Shown piece after piece: positions 54,478-63,918 of a stretch of DNA of 64,000 nt. Each line of letters starts with the position of its first letter. Position 1 is the stretch's first letter. The notes beneath the pieces were generated by a model, which was not told where the DNA came from, did not search any database, and was given only the letters and a program-made list of their open reading frames with translations. Origin of the DNA: Burkholderia sp. Bp9142 (lineage in GTDB: Bacteria > Pseudomonadota > Gammaproteobacteria > Burkholderiales > Burkholderiaceae); assembly GCF_003853415.1 (NCBI RefSeq), contig NZ_QTPP01000036.1:16420-80419 (forward strand), read 5' to 3'. Made by a program: the position numbers and the translations under genes.

Positions 54478-55539
54478 TCACTGCGGGTGCGCCGCCTCCA
54501 GCCCGTCGAGCAGCGCCTTGTGGAACGCGTCCGGATCCTGGATCTGCGGCGCGTGGCCGAGCGCCGGGAATTCGACGAGCTGCGCGCCGGGAATCGCCGC
54601 CTGCGTGCGCTTCGCGAGTTCCGGGTAACGGCCGAGCTTCGCGTGCACGTCGGGCGGCGCCACGTCCTTGCCGATCGCGGTCGTGTCCTTGTCGCCGATC
54701 AGCAGCAGCGTCGGCACGCGGATCGCACCGAGTTCGTAGACCACCGGCTGCGTGAGGATCATGTCGTAGATCAGCGCCGAGTTCCACGCGACCGCGTCGC
54801 GGCCCGGGCCGCGATACATGCCGGCGAGCATCTGCACCCAGCGCTCGTAGGACGGCGCCCACTTGCCCGCGTAGTAGGTCGCCTGCTCGTAGCGGCGGAT
54901 GCCGTCCGCCGTCGTCTTCTGCTCGCGCGCATACCAGTAGTCGACCGACAGCGGCGGCAGGCCGAGCGCCTTCCAGTCCTCGAGGCCGATCGGGTTCACC
55001 AGCACGAGCTGGTCGGTCGCCTTCGGATACATCAGCGCGTAACGCATCGCGAGCATCCCGCCCGTCGAATGCCCGACGATCGTCGCCGATTTCACGCCGA
55101 GCGACTCGAGCAGCACATGCGTGTTGCGCGCGAGCTGCTGGAAGCTATATTGGTAGCGTTCGGGCTTCGACGACTTGCAGAAGCCGATCTGGTCCGGCGC
55201 GATCACGCGATAGCCGGCGCGGCTCAGCACGCCGATCGTGTCCTCCCAGGTCGCCGCGCAGAAGTTCTTCCCGTGCAGCAGCACGACGGTGCGGCCGTTC
55301 GGGTGCGCCGGCTGCACGTCCATGTACATCATCTCGAGGGTTTCGCGCTGCGACACGAACGCGTAGCGGTGCACCGGCTCCGGATAGGCGAAACCTTCCA
55401 GGCGGGGGCCGTACGCGGGCCCGTCATTGCCGGCCGGTGCCGGGACGGCGGCCGCGACTGACGTCGCGCATGCGGCGGCGACGCCCGCACCGAGCACGGC
55501 GGCGCACGCGAGGGACAACATCTTGCAAATCGAAGGCAT
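54478..55539 (-). CDS. Secreted alpha/beta hydrolase
   Basis: Exported hydrolase of 353 residues with a signal peptide (MPSICKMLSLACAAVLGAGV, cleavage after an AAA motif near 31). The nucleophile elbow is VGHSTGGM, the oxyanion region LLHGKNFCAATWED, the acid DKDTTAIG and the His in FPALGHAPQIQDP, so the catalytic triad looks complete. It could be an esterase, haloperoxidase-like or epoxide hydrolase-like enzyme; the substrate is unknown. It is divergent from pdxY and convergent with the LLM gene. Confidence 0.88.
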   Translation of the reverse strand: MPSICKMLSLACAAVLGAGVAAACATSVAAAVPAPAGNDGPAYGPRLEGFAYPEPVHRYAFVSQRETLEMMYMDVQPAHPNGRTVVLLHGKNFCAATWEDTIGVLSRAGYRVIAPDQIGFCKSSKPERYQYSFQQLARNTHVLLESLGVKSATIVGHSTGGMLAMRYALMYPKATDQLVLVNPIGLEDWKALGLPPLSVDYWYAREQKTTADGIRRYEQATYYAGKWAPSYERWVQMLAGMYRGPGRDAVAWNSALIYDMILTQPVVYELGAIRVPTLLLIGDKDTTAIGKDVAPPDVHAKLGRYPELAKRTQAAIPGAQLVEFPALGHAPQIQDPDAFHKALLDGLEAAHPQ

Positions 55540-55717
55540 GGCGGGCGATCACGGTAATGGGAAATGCACGCGGGCAGCCGGGCGGCTTCGTGCACCGCGA
55601 TTCTACGCGGTCGGGCTGACGACGGCGCGCAACACTCGATGGCCGTGCGACTTCCGCGCGCGCGACGAACTCGGGTATCGTGTGACGTGACCCTGAAACG
55701 CCTGCAGGCGAACATCC

Positions 55718-56578
55718 ATGAAAAACGTCCTCAGCATTCAGTCGCATGTCATCTACGGACATGCCGGCAACAGCGCGGCCGTGTTCCCGATGCAGCGCCT
55801 CGGCGTCAACGTCTGGCCGCTCAACACCGTCCAGCTGTCGAATCACATGCAGTATGGCCACTGGGCCGGCAGCGCGATCGACGCCGCCAAGATGGAACAG
55901 CTCGTCGACGGCATCGCTGCAATCGGCGCGCTCAAGCGCTGCGACGCGGTGCTGTCCGGCTTCCTCGGCTCGCCGCCGCAAGCGCGCGCGGCCGTCGAGA
56001 TCGTCCGCTCGGTGAAGGCGATGAACCCGAACGCATGGTACTTCTGCGATCCGGCGATGGGCCAGACGGGCGGCATCCGGCCCGAGCCCGGCGTCGAGGA
56101 ATTCATCGTCCAGGAAGTGCCGGCGCTCGCCGACGGCATGTCGCCGAACCACACCGAGCTGCAGAAGCTCGCCGGGCGGCGCATCGAGACCGTCGCTGAA
56201 GCCGTCGACGCCTGCCGCGCGCTGATCCGCCGCGGCCCGAAGATCGTCCTCGTCAAGCACCTGCACGACCGCAACAGCCCGGCCGACCGCTTCAACATGC
56301 TCGCCGTCACCGAAACCGAAGCGTGGATCGGCCAGCGGCCGCTGTACGCGTTTCCGCGCCATCCGGTCGGCGTCGGCGACCTCACCAGCGCCATTTTCGT
56401 CGCGCGCCGGCTGCGCGGCGACTCCGTGCGCGCCGCGTTCGAGCACACGCTCGCGGCCGTGCATGCGGTCGTGAAGGCGACCTACGACGCGCGCCGCTAC
56501 GAGCTCGAACTCGTCGCCGCGCAGGATGAAATCGCGCGCCCGAGCGAATGGTTCGGCGCGTGGGTGACCGACGCCTGA
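55718..56578 (+). CDS. pdxY: Pyridoxal kinase PdxY
   Basis: Vitamin B6 salvage kinase of 286 residues that phosphorylates pyridoxal to PLP using ATP. The start MKNVLSIQSHVIYGHAGN and PLNTVQLSNHMQYGHWAG are conserved in PdxY. DPAMGQTGG and PVGVGDLTSAIFVA, with the catalytic Asp of the ribokinase fold, are in place. Length matches the family. The ATG at 55718 has a short leader. It stands alone and diverges from the hydrolase. Confidence 0.95.
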   Translation: MKNVLSIQSHVIYGHAGNSAAVFPMQRLGVNVWPLNTVQLSNHMQYGHWAGSAIDAAKMEQLVDGIAAIGALKRCDAVLSGFLGSPPQARAAVEIVRSVKAMNPNAWYFCDPAMGQTGGIRPEPGVEEFIVQEVPALADGMSPNHTELQKLAGRRIETVAEAVDACRALIRRGPKIVLVKHLHDRNSPADRFNMLAVTETEAWIGQRPLYAFPRHPVGVGDLTSAIFVARRLRGDSVRAAFEHTLAAVHAVVKATYDARRYELELVAAQDEIARPSEWFGAWVTDA

Positions 56579-56881
56579 CGCGCCCGCATCGCCCCCCTGC
56601 ATCGCCCCCGCATCGCGCCGCCGCCGTCCCCCCTCGCCGCTCCGGCGTGCCACTCGCGCCGCCGCCGCGCTCCTCCTGCGCAGTCCGATCGTCGGCACAA
56701 CGCCGTCCGAGTCCTGTCCGGTCCGCACCTGCAAACGTTTCCGGACTTCACATGAATGACACCGATTCCTCGCTATGCTCGCGGCGGCACGACCGGCGCA
56801 GCCGCATCCTGCGCCCGGCCGCGCCGACTCTTTCCGCATGTCCCGCCAACCGGCTCCCCCCTTTACCGCACGATAACGACC
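56579..56881. other. Intergenic region upstream of phospholipase C
   Basis: It begins with a C-rich stretch of imperfect tandem GCATCGCCCC units (56586-56620) and otherwise shows no gene. It should contain the phospholipase promoter. Confidence 0.4.
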
Positions 56882-59026
56882 ATGACCCGATCGAACCGTC
56901 GTGACTTCCTTCGCGTCGCCGCCGGCACCGCCGGCGCCGCCGCGCTGAACCTGTTCCCGCCCGTGATCCGCGATGCGCTCGCCATTCCCGCGAACCGCCG
57001 TACCGGCACGATCCGCGACATCGAACACATCGTGATCCTGATGCAGGAGAATCGCTCGTTCGACCATTACTTCGGCACGATGCGCGGCGTCCGCGGCTTC
57101 GGCGACCCGCGCCCGCTGCGCCTCGCGAACGGCAAGTCGGTGTTCCACCAGCCGGTCGGCCCGGCCGAGCTGCTGCCGTTCCACCCGGGCGCGGACAAGC
57201 TCGGCCTGCAGTTCCTGCAGGACCTGCCGCACGGCTGGCAGGACATGCACGCCGCGTGGAACAAGGGCCGCTACGACCAGTGGGTGCCGAACAAGGGCAC
57301 CACGACGATGGCGTACCTGAAGCGCGACGACATCCCGTTCCACTACCAGCTCGCCGATGCGTTCACGATCTGCGACGCCTATCACTGCGCGATCCCGAGC
57401 TCGACCGACCCGAACCGCTACTACATGTGGACGGGCTACGTCGGCAACGACGGCACGGGCGGCGGCCCGGTGCTCGGCAACGAGGAACAGGGCTACGGCT
57501 GGTCGACCTATCCGGAAGTGCTCGAGCAGGCCGGCGTGTCGTGGAAGATCTACCAGGACGTCGGCACGGGGCTCGACGCGAACGGTTCGTGGGGCTGGAC
57601 GCAGAACCCGTACATCGGCAACTACGGCGACAACGCGCTGCTCTACTTCAACCAGTACCGCAGCGCGCTGCCCGGCACGCCGCTGTACGACAAGGCGCGC
57701 ACCGGCACCAACATCAGCGCCGGCGGCACGCTGTTCGACGTGCTGCAGCAGGACGTGAAGAACGGCACGCTGCCGCAGGTGTCGTGGATCTGCGCGCCGG
57801 AAGCGTATTCGGAACATCCGAACTGGCCGGCCAACTACGGCGCGTGGTACATCGAGCAGGTGCTGAAGGTGCTCGTGTCGAATCCGGACGTGTGGAGCAA
57901 GACCGCACTTTTCATCACCTATGACGAGAACGACGGCTTCTTCGACCACGTGGCGCCGCCGTTCGCGCCGCAGTCGCGCGACAACGGGCTGTCGACGGTC
58001 GCGACGACCAACGAGGTGTTCGCCGGCGACGCGTCGCACATGGCCGGCCCGTACGGGCTCGGGCCGCGCGTGCCGATGCTGGTGGTGTCGCCGTGGACCA
58101 AGGGCGGCTGGGTCTGCTCGCAGACCTTCGATCACACGTCGCTGCTGCAATTCATCGAAGCGCGTTTCGGCGCGCAGTACCCGGTGACGGCCGCCAACGT
58201 GTCGCCGTGGCGCCGTGCGGTGTGCGGCGACCTGACGTCGGCGTTCGAGTTCGCGACGGCCGACGCCGCGTGGCCGACGCTGCCGGACACGAGCGGCTAT
58301 GCGCCGCCCGACCGCCTGCGTCATCCCGACTACATCCCGGTGCCGCCGGTCGCGCAGAAACTGCCGAAACAGGAGGACGGGCTGCGTCCGGCGCGCGCGC
58401 TGCCGTACGAGCTGTTCGTGCGCGGCCGCGTCGAAGCCGTGAACGGCCTGTTCCGGCTGACCTTCGCGAACACCGGCCGTGCGGGCGCGGCATTCCAGGT
58501 GCAGTCGCGCAACCGTGTCGACGGCCCGTGGGCGTACACGGTCGAAGCCGGCAAGCGGATCGCCGATACGTGGAGCGCCGCGGCATCGCTCGGCCTGTAC
58601 GACCTCGACGTGTACGGCCCGAACGGCTTCTACTGCCATTTCCGCGGCCCGTTCGCGACCGGCATCGGCAGCGCGAGCGTGAACCCGGAGGTGATCTACG
58701 GCTACGACGTCGCGAACGGCAACATCACGCTGCGCCTGATGAACCGCGGCCACAAGGCCGTGCGGCTCAAGGTGACGAACGCGTACGGCCACGGCGGCGC
58801 GCGCACGTTCGACCTGGCACCGGGCGCGCACGTCGACGACTACTGGGATCTGCGCGGCAGCCACGGCTGGTACGACCTGACCGTCAGCGACGGCCGCCTG
58901 CTCGGCTTCCTGCGCCGTTTCGCGGGCCATGTCGAAACCGGCCGCCCGAGCACCAGCGACCCGGCGATCCGCACGAGCGCGTCGCACGACGACGCCGAAG
59001 CAGCGTCGGACACGCTGTCCGACTGA
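56882..59026 (+). CDS. Tat-secreted phospholipase C, phosphocholine-specific type
   Basis: Secreted phosphoesterase of 714 residues. A twin-arginine signal (NRRDFLRVAAGTAG, residues 5-18) is followed by the acid-phosphatase-like catalytic domain with EHIVILMQENRSFDHYFGTM, carrying the nucleophile/metal residues, and FFDHVAPP. Two C-terminal DUF756 repeats (LFVRGRVEAVNGLFRLTF and VIYGYDVANGNITLRLMNRG) finish it. It cleaves phosphatidylcholine or sphingomyelin to release phosphocholine and is a known virulence-associated enzyme class in Burkholderia and Pseudomonas. The ATG at 56882 gives the Tat signal. Haemolytic or non-haemolytic type cannot be decided by eye. Confidence 0.92.
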   Translation: MTRSNRRDFLRVAAGTAGAAALNLFPPVIRDALAIPANRRTGTIRDIEHIVILMQENRSFDHYFGTMRGVRGFGDPRPLRLANGKSVFHQPVGPAELLPFHPGADKLGLQFLQDLPHGWQDMHAAWNKGRYDQWVPNKGTTTMAYLKRDDIPFHYQLADAFTICDAYHCAIPSSTDPNRYYMWTGYVGNDGTGGGPVLGNEEQGYGWSTYPEVLEQAGVSWKIYQDVGTGLDANGSWGWTQNPYIGNYGDNALLYFNQYRSALPGTPLYDKARTGTNISAGGTLFDVLQQDVKNGTLPQVSWICAPEAYSEHPNWPANYGAWYIEQVLKVLVSNPDVWSKTALFITYDENDGFFDHVAPPFAPQSRDNGLSTVATTNEVFAGDASHMAGPYGLGPRVPMLVVSPWTKGGWVCSQTFDHTSLLQFIEARFGAQYPVTAANVSPWRRAVCGDLTSAFEFATADAAWPTLPDTSGYAPPDRLRHPDYIPVPPVAQKLPKQEDGLRPARALPYELFVRGRVEAVNGLFRLTFANTGRAGAAFQVQSRNRVDGPWAYTVEAGKRIADTWSAAASLGLYDLDVYGPNGFYCHFRGPFATGIGSASVNPEVIYGYDVANGNITLRLMNRGHKAVRLKVTNAYGHGGARTFDLAPGAHVDDYWDLRGSHGWYDLTVSDGRLLGFLRRFAGHVETGRPSTSDPAIRTSASHDDAEAASDTLSD

Positions 59027-59384
59027 CGACGGCGAGCACGGCGCGGCCCCGGCGGGCCGCGCCGCCCGTCCACCCACCCCCGCCTCCCGTCCGTTCGTGA
59101 CGGGAAACTCCCGATACCGGCCGCCTGCGCACGCGCGGAAGCTATGCGCAAATCCGCATGGATTGCGCGGCAAATTGCCAAGACCCGTGCATATCGGCGA
59201 CCTATAAATCGAGGCGATCGGGGCTCCTCGCAGAGCCTGACGGGAGATTCTTCCGGGAATCATCAGCATGCCGACCTCCCCGCCCGATTCCGAGAAGCGG
59301 TCGAACCGCCCGCCCGTCGCACGCATCCGGCCCGCCGGTTGCGTGCGGTACCCACCCGCTGGTGTAAGAACAAGAGGAACGAAC
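59027..59384. other. Intergenic region upstream of the Liv-type binding protein
   Basis: A TATAAA at 59203-59208 could be a -10 element, but I see no matching -35. GGCTC...GAGCC at about 59220-59235 forms a weak hairpin. No coding frame is supported. Confidence 0.4.
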
Positions 59385-60533
59385 ATGAAATTCCGTCATT
59401 CCCTGCTGTCGGTGTCGGTCGTATCCGTATTTGCCCTCCTCTCGCAACAGGTCGCCCAGGCCGCCGACGCGGCCGACGTGAAGGTCGGCTTCGCCGCGCC
59501 GCTCACCGGCGTGAACGCCGGCTATGGCAAGGATCTTCAGAACGGCGTGCAGCTCGCGCTCGACGATGCCGCCGCGCAGAAGGTGCAGATCGCCGGCAAG
59601 CCCGCGCACTTCAACCTCGTCGTGCAGGACGACCAGGCCGACCCGCGCATCGGCGTGCAGGCCGCGCAGGCGCTCGTCGACCAGAGCGTGTCGGTGGTGG
59701 TCGGCCACTTCAACTCGGGCACGACGATTCCGGCGTCGGTGGTCTACGACAAGGCCGGCATCCCGGTGATCGACCCGGCCGCGACCAACCCGACGCTCAC
59801 GTCGCGCGGGCTCGCGAACATGTTCATGGTGATCGCGACGGACGGCCAGAACGCCGGCAACGCAGGCAAGTACGCGGTCGACGTGACCAAGGCGAAGCGC
59901 ATCGCGATCATCGACGACCGCACCGCGTTCGGCCAGGGCGAGGCGGACGAGTTCGAGAAGGCCGTGAAGGCGGCCGGCGGCAACCTCATCGGCCGCGAGT
60001 TCACCAGCAACCAGGCGGTCGACTTCCGCGCGCAGATCACGAGCCTGAAGGGCAAGAACCCGGACCTGATCTTCTTCGGCGGTCTCGATTCGCTCGCCGC
60101 GAACTTCGTCAAGCAGATGCGCCAGCTCGGGCTGAACGCGCAGTTCGTCGGCGGCGGCGGCGTGAAGGACAACGAGTTCATCAAGATCGCCGGCCCGGCC
60201 GCGGAAGGCGCGATGGCATGGGAATACGGACGTCCGCTCGACGAGCTGCCGCAGGGCAAGGATTTCGAACAGCGGTTCAAGAAGCGCTTCGGCGTCGACG
60301 TGCTGTCGTACGCCCAGTTCGGCTACGACGCGACCTGGGCCGCGATCAAGGCGATGCAGGCGGCCAACTCGACCGACCCGAAGGTCTACCGCCCGGCGCT
60401 GAAGAAGATCGACTTCGAGGGCATCACCGGCCGGATCTCGTTCGCGAACGACGGCTCGCTGAAGAGCGGGATGTCGACGCTGTACCAGGTGAAGAACGGC
60501 GCGTGGAAGACCATCGTGACGAAGGGGGGCTGA
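59385..60533 (+). CDS. Branched-chain amino acid ABC transporter substrate-binding protein (LivJ/K type)
   Basis: Periplasmic type 1 binding protein of 382 residues. A signal peptide (MKFRHSLLSVSVVSVFALLS, ending in QVAQA) is followed by VKVGFAAPLTGVNAGYGKDL, VVVGHFNSGTTIPAS and VIDPAATNPTLTSRG, the leucine/isoleucine/valine receptor pattern. AGAGGAAC precedes the ATG at 59385. No permease or ATPase genes follow, so it is an orphan receptor that must use LivHMGF components encoded elsewhere. The ligand may be a branched-chain or another amino acid. Confidence 0.92.
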   Translation: MKFRHSLLSVSVVSVFALLSQQVAQAADAADVKVGFAAPLTGVNAGYGKDLQNGVQLALDDAAAQKVQIAGKPAHFNLVVQDDQADPRIGVQAAQALVDQSVSVVVGHFNSGTTIPASVVYDKAGIPVIDPAATNPTLTSRGLANMFMVIATDGQNAGNAGKYAVDVTKAKRIAIIDDRTAFGQGEADEFEKAVKAAGGNLIGREFTSNQAVDFRAQITSLKGKNPDLIFFGGLDSLAANFVKQMRQLGLNAQFVGGGGVKDNEFIKIAGPAAEGAMAWEYGRPLDELPQGKDFEQRFKKRFGVDVLSYAQFGYDATWAAIKAMQAANSTDPKVYRPALKKIDFEGITGRISFANDGSLKSGMSTLYQVKNGAWKTIVTKGG

Positions 60534-60675
60534 TCGGACGGGATGGGCGACCTGGGTAGCCAGGCCGCCCGGGCGCGGGCGGCGGCGGGAACGCTGCCCG
60601 CCCCTCCTGTCGCCCGATGCGGGAGCAGGCGAATCGGCTGCCGGCAGCGAAACGATCGACGCAATCGCGCCAGCA

Positions 60676-60690
60676 TCATACGATGACTGA
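60676..60690. promoter_or_regulatory. Second copy of the candidate GntR operator motif
   Basis: TCATACGATGACTGA here matches TCATCCGACGACTGA at 61605-61619 at 13 of 15 positions. It lies downstream of the regulator gene and of the LivJ-like gene, where no promoter is expected, so its role is unclear. Confidence 0.35.
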
Positions 60691-60706
60691 CGTTAAGCAA
60701 TGCTCG

Positions 60707-60736
60707 TCACGGCCCGCGGCGTCGCACGGGCCGTGA
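60707..60736 (-). terminator. Hairpin after the GntR-family regulator
   Basis: TCACGGCCCG and CGGGCCGTGA form a perfect 10-bp stem around a 10-base loop, 14 bases past the regulator stop on the minus strand. There is no long T run, so termination efficiency is uncertain. Confidence 0.5.
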
Positions 60737-60749
60737 CGACGGCCGCGTG

Positions 60750-61511
60750 TCAGTTGGGCTGGGTGTCGCGTTCGGCCTCGGCCGCCTCGTGCGCGCGGCG
60801 CAGGCGCTCGCGGCTGTTGGTCAGGTGCGTGCGCATCGCGGCGCGCGCGGCTTCCGGGTCGTGACGCGCGATCGCCTCGTAGATGTCCTCGTGCTCGTGA
60901 TTGAGCCGGCCGACGTAGCGTTCGAGGTCGTCGCCGGCGAAGCGCGCCGAGTTCACGCGCGTGCGCGGGATGATCGATGCGCCGAGCTGCGTCATGATGT
61001 CGACGAAATAGCGGTTGCCGGTGGACTGCGCGATCTGCAGGTGGAACTGGAAGTCGAGCTGCGCCGTGTCGCGGCCGCCGCCCGCCCCCGACGCGATCGC
61101 GTCGAGCGCGCGCCGCAGCGCGACGAGATCGGTATCGTTCGCGCGCTGCGCGGCGAGGCTCGCGCATTCGCTTTCGAGGCTGATGCGCAGCTCGAGCACC
61201 GCGAGCACGTCGCGCAGCGTCGTGATGGTCGCGGGATCGATGCCGAGCGCCTGGCGGCGCGACGGTTCGAGCACGAAGCTGCCGATGCCGTGGCGCGTCT
61301 CGACGAGGCCGCTCGCCTGCATCCGCGAGATCGCTTCGCGCACGACCGTGCGGCTGACGCCCTGCGCCGCCATGACTTCGGTTTCGGTCGGCAGCTTGTC
61401 GCCGGGACGCAGCGTGCCGTTTTCGATCTGCGCGGTCAGCGCGTCGACGACATCTTGTGCGAGGCTGCGTGCGCGACGGCGCGGCGCTGCGGGAAGCGTG
61501 GGCACGGACAT
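60750..61511 (-). CDS. FadR-subfamily GntR transcriptional regulator
   Basis: Regulator of 253 residues. The N-terminal GntR winged helix-turn-helix (about 12-80) has GTLRPGDKLPTETEVMAAQG and VSRTVVREAISRMQASGLV. The C-terminal FCD domain (about 100-235) binds a carboxylate or sugar acid through metal-binding His residues (FHLQIAQSTGNRYFVD, NHEHEDIYEAI). The ATG at 61511 was chosen because it gives the usual short N-terminus. It is divergent from gudD, so it is probably the glucarate-responsive repressor of that gene; a palindromic candidate operator lies between them. Confidence 0.9.
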   Translation of the reverse strand: MSVPTLPAAPRRRARSLAQDVVDALTAQIENGTLRPGDKLPTETEVMAAQGVSRTVVREAISRMQASGLVETRHGIGSFVLEPSRRQALGIDPATITTLRDVLAVLELRISLESECASLAAQRANDTDLVALRRALDAIASGAGGGRDTAQLDFQFHLQIAQSTGNRYFVDIMTQLGASIIPRTRVNSARFAGDDLERYVGRLNHEHEDIYEAIARHDPEAARAAMRTHLTNSRERLRRAHEAAEAERDTQPN

Positions 61512-61878
61512 GAGGCCGGTTCCTTGTTGAATGATCGTAATGTGAGCCGAGGGTTTACGCGGGGTTTGAGCGAACGCCGATGATTCATTATACTGCGTCA
61601 CAAGTCATCCGACGACTGATGATTGCGATACGGATCTCCTGTTGACCGAGGCCGGCGCATCAGCGCCTGCCGGGTCCCGTGGTTCGCGATCGACCGGCGT
61701 TCGCGCTTCTGCTTCTGCGCGGCACCGGTATCGAGCGGGTCGCCCCCACCCTTTCGGGTTGCTGTCGACATGCGGGGCTTGCACGCCGCGCACGTCGGTT
61801 GTCGAATGATCGCACCTCCCGCCGCGCGCGGCAAAGATTTTGCCGCCCGGCATTGCCCACTCTTTCGCCATCGCCGCC
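61512..61878. other. Divergent control region of the regulator and gudD
   Basis: Apart from the operator candidate at 61603-61619, I see an AT-rich ATTCATTATACTG at 61583-61595 that could hold a -10 element of the regulator gene. No coding frame in the region is supported. Confidence 0.4.
61603..61619. promoter_or_regulatory. Candidate operator between the GntR regulator and gudD
   Basis: AGTCATCCGACGACT (61603-61617) is an imperfect palindrome: 12 of 15 positions agree with its reverse complement. Its position between the two divergent genes is the classic site for autoregulation and repression of gudD. Confidence 0.5.
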
Positions 61879-63231
61879 ATGAACGCCGTCACTGCCTCGC
61901 CTTCCCATGACACGCCGCGCATCGTCGACCTGCAAGCCATTCCGGTCGCCGGCCACGACAGCATGCTGCTCAACCTGAGTGGCGCGCACGGCCCGTTCTT
62001 CACCCGCAACCTCGTGATCCTGAAGGACAGCGCGGGCCGGACCGGCGTCGGCGAGGTGCCGGGCGGCGAAAGCATCCGCCGCACGCTCGAGGACGCGCGC
62101 GCGCTCGTCGTCGGCCAGCCGGTCGGCAACTACCATGCGGTGCTCAACGACGTGCGGCGCACCTTTGCCGATCGCGACGCGAGCGGCCGCGGCCTGCAGA
62201 CCTTCGACCTGCGCACCACGATCCACGCGGTCACCGCGCTCGAAGCCGCGCTGCTCGACCTGCTCGGCCAGCATCTCGGCGTGTCCGTGGCCGCGCTGCT
62301 CGGCGAAGGGCAGCAGCGCGAGCGCGTCGAGATGCTCGGCTACCTGTTCTACATCGGCGACCGTACCAGGACCGCGCTGCCCTATCGAGACGGCCGCGGC
62401 GCGACCGACGACTGGACCCGCGTGCGCGACGAGGCCGCGCTGACGCCCGAGGCGGTCGTGCGCCTCGCCGAAGCCGCGCATGCGCGCTACGGGTTCAACG
62501 ACTTCAAGCTGAAGGGCGGCGTGTTCGAGGGCGCGCGCGAGGTCGACGCCGTGACGGCGCTGGCCGAGCGCTTCCCCGAAGCGCGCGTCACGCTCGATCC
62601 GAACGGCGCGTGGTCGCTCGACGAAGCCGTGCGGCTGTGCCGCGACCTGCATCACGTGCTCGCGTATGCGGAAGATCCGTGCGGCGCGGAGAACGGCTAC
62701 TCGGGCCGCGAGGTGATGGCCGAATTCCGCCGCTCGACCGGGCTGCCGACGGCCACCAACATGATCGCGACCGACTGGCGCCAGATGGGCCACGCGGTGC
62801 AGTTGCAGGCGGTCGACATCCCGCTCGCCGACCCGCACTTCTGGACGATGCAGGGCTCGGTGCGCGTCGCGCAGATGTGCCGCGACTGGGGTCTCACGTG
62901 GGGCTCGCATTCGAACAACCACTTCGACGTGTCGCTCGCGATGTTCACGCACGTCGCGGCCGCGGCGCCCGGCCAGGTCACCGCGATCGACACGCACTGG
63001 ATCTGGCAGGACGGCGAGCGGCTGACGCGCGAGCCGCTGAAGATCGAGAACGGACTCGTGGAAGTGCCGAAGCGGCCGGGCCTCGGCATCGACATCGACA
63101 TGGATGCAGTCGCGGTCGCGCACGAGCTGTACAAGCAGCACGGGCTCGGCGCACGCGACGATGCGGCAGCGATGCAGTACCTGATTCCGGGGTGGACGTT
63201 CAACAACAAGCGCCCGTGCCTCGTTCGCTGA
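61879..63231 (+). CDS. gudD: Glucarate dehydratase GudD
   Basis: Enolase-superfamily dehydratase of 450 residues that converts D-glucarate to 5-keto-4-deoxy-D-glucarate, the first step of glucarate catabolism. It has GESIRRTLEDARALVVG, FKLKGGVFEGAREVDAV with the catalytic KxK-type lysine, LDPNGAWSLDEAV and AYAEDPCGAENG with the metal-binding Asp and Glu, and SHSNNHFDVSLAMF with the catalytic His. The ATG at 61879 begins MNAVTASPSHDTPRIVDL. No transporter or downstream aldolase/dehydratase gene follows in the window, so the rest of the pathway lies elsewhere. Confidence 0.95.
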   Translation: MNAVTASPSHDTPRIVDLQAIPVAGHDSMLLNLSGAHGPFFTRNLVILKDSAGRTGVGEVPGGESIRRTLEDARALVVGQPVGNYHAVLNDVRRTFADRDASGRGLQTFDLRTTIHAVTALEAALLDLLGQHLGVSVAALLGEGQQRERVEMLGYLFYIGDRTRTALPYRDGRGATDDWTRVRDEAALTPEAVVRLAEAAHARYGFNDFKLKGGVFEGAREVDAVTALAERFPEARVTLDPNGAWSLDEAVRLCRDLHHVLAYAEDPCGAENGYSGREVMAEFRRSTGLPTATNMIATDWRQMGHAVQLQAVDIPLADPHFWTMQGSVRVAQMCRDWGLTWGSHSNNHFDVSLAMFTHVAAAAPGQVTAIDTHWIWQDGERLTREPLKIENGLVEVPKRPGLGIDIDMDAVAVAHELYKQHGLGARDDAAAMQYLIPGWTFNNKRPCLVR

Positions 63232-63453
63232 GCGCGGCATGAACCGGGCGGCGATTCCGCCCGGACGGAACCGAATGCGTCGGGTTCACCGGCGCATCGA
63301 CGGATGCCCGGGGGAAGGGCCTGCGGGCGCCGAACGGGATCGGGCCGGGCAGCGCCGGCCGGTCGAACCGCGGCCCGGAAGAACGTAAACCGCCGCGGTC
63401 GGCCAATTGCACCTGCCGTGCCGAAGCGACCCGGTGACGCCTGGCCGGCCAGC

Positions 63454-63918
63454 CTACCCGGCCGCCCCGATCCCCCGCGCCATCCCCGACGCGGCAAGCA
63501 CGATGACCATCACGAGCACGGCCTGCCAGTGGCCGATCCGCACATAGGTCCGTGCCCGGCCGAGATCGGGCATCTGCTGCTGCCGCGCGGCGATGCGCCA
63601 GCGGATCAGCCCGAGCATCGGCACGATCTCGAGCAGCAGGATCAGTACGAGCGCGGTCATCTTGAGGTGGAAGAGCGGCTCGTGAAGGTAATACGCCGAG
63701 CCTTTCTCGAAGCCGCCGAATGCGCGCGCGAGTCCTGTCGCGATCAACAGCAGCGCGGACAATCCCCAGGCCGCGTCGGCCTTGAACACGCCGGGCAGGT
63801 CGGCGGCCTGCGCCGACGCGATGACCCGGCGCAGCGCGCGGTTGCGCCCCGCGATCGCGGCGAACGCAACGCCGAACGCCATCAGGTGAACGGCTGCCAG
63901 CAACCAGCGGACGATCAT
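63454..63918 (-). CDS. DUF2214 family membrane protein
   Basis: Small inner-membrane protein of 154 residues with four predicted helices: WLLAAVHLMAFGVAFAAI, WGLSALLLIATGLA, LFHLKMTALVLILLLEIVP and WQAVLVMVIVLAASGMA. Conserved family residues include FKADAAWG and the HEPLFHLKM histidines. Function is unknown; histidines in membrane helices could bind heme or metal. The ATG at 63918 was chosen over one ten codons upstream because it starts directly before the first helix. It converges with gudD. Confidence 0.85.
   Translation of the reverse strand: MIVRWLLAAVHLMAFGVAFAAIAGRNRALRRVIASAQAADLPGVFKADAAWGLSALLLIATGLARAFGGFEKGSAYYLHEPLFHLKMTALVLILLLEIVPMLGLIRWRIAARQQQMPDLGRARTYVRIGHWQAVLVMVIVLAASGMARGIGAAG

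Noticed and set aside
55424..59386. A 1320-codon minus-strand frame opposite pdxY and phospholipase C
   Set aside because: Same composition artefact: dominated by Arg, Ala and Val without recognisable folds, overlapping two solid plus-strand genes.
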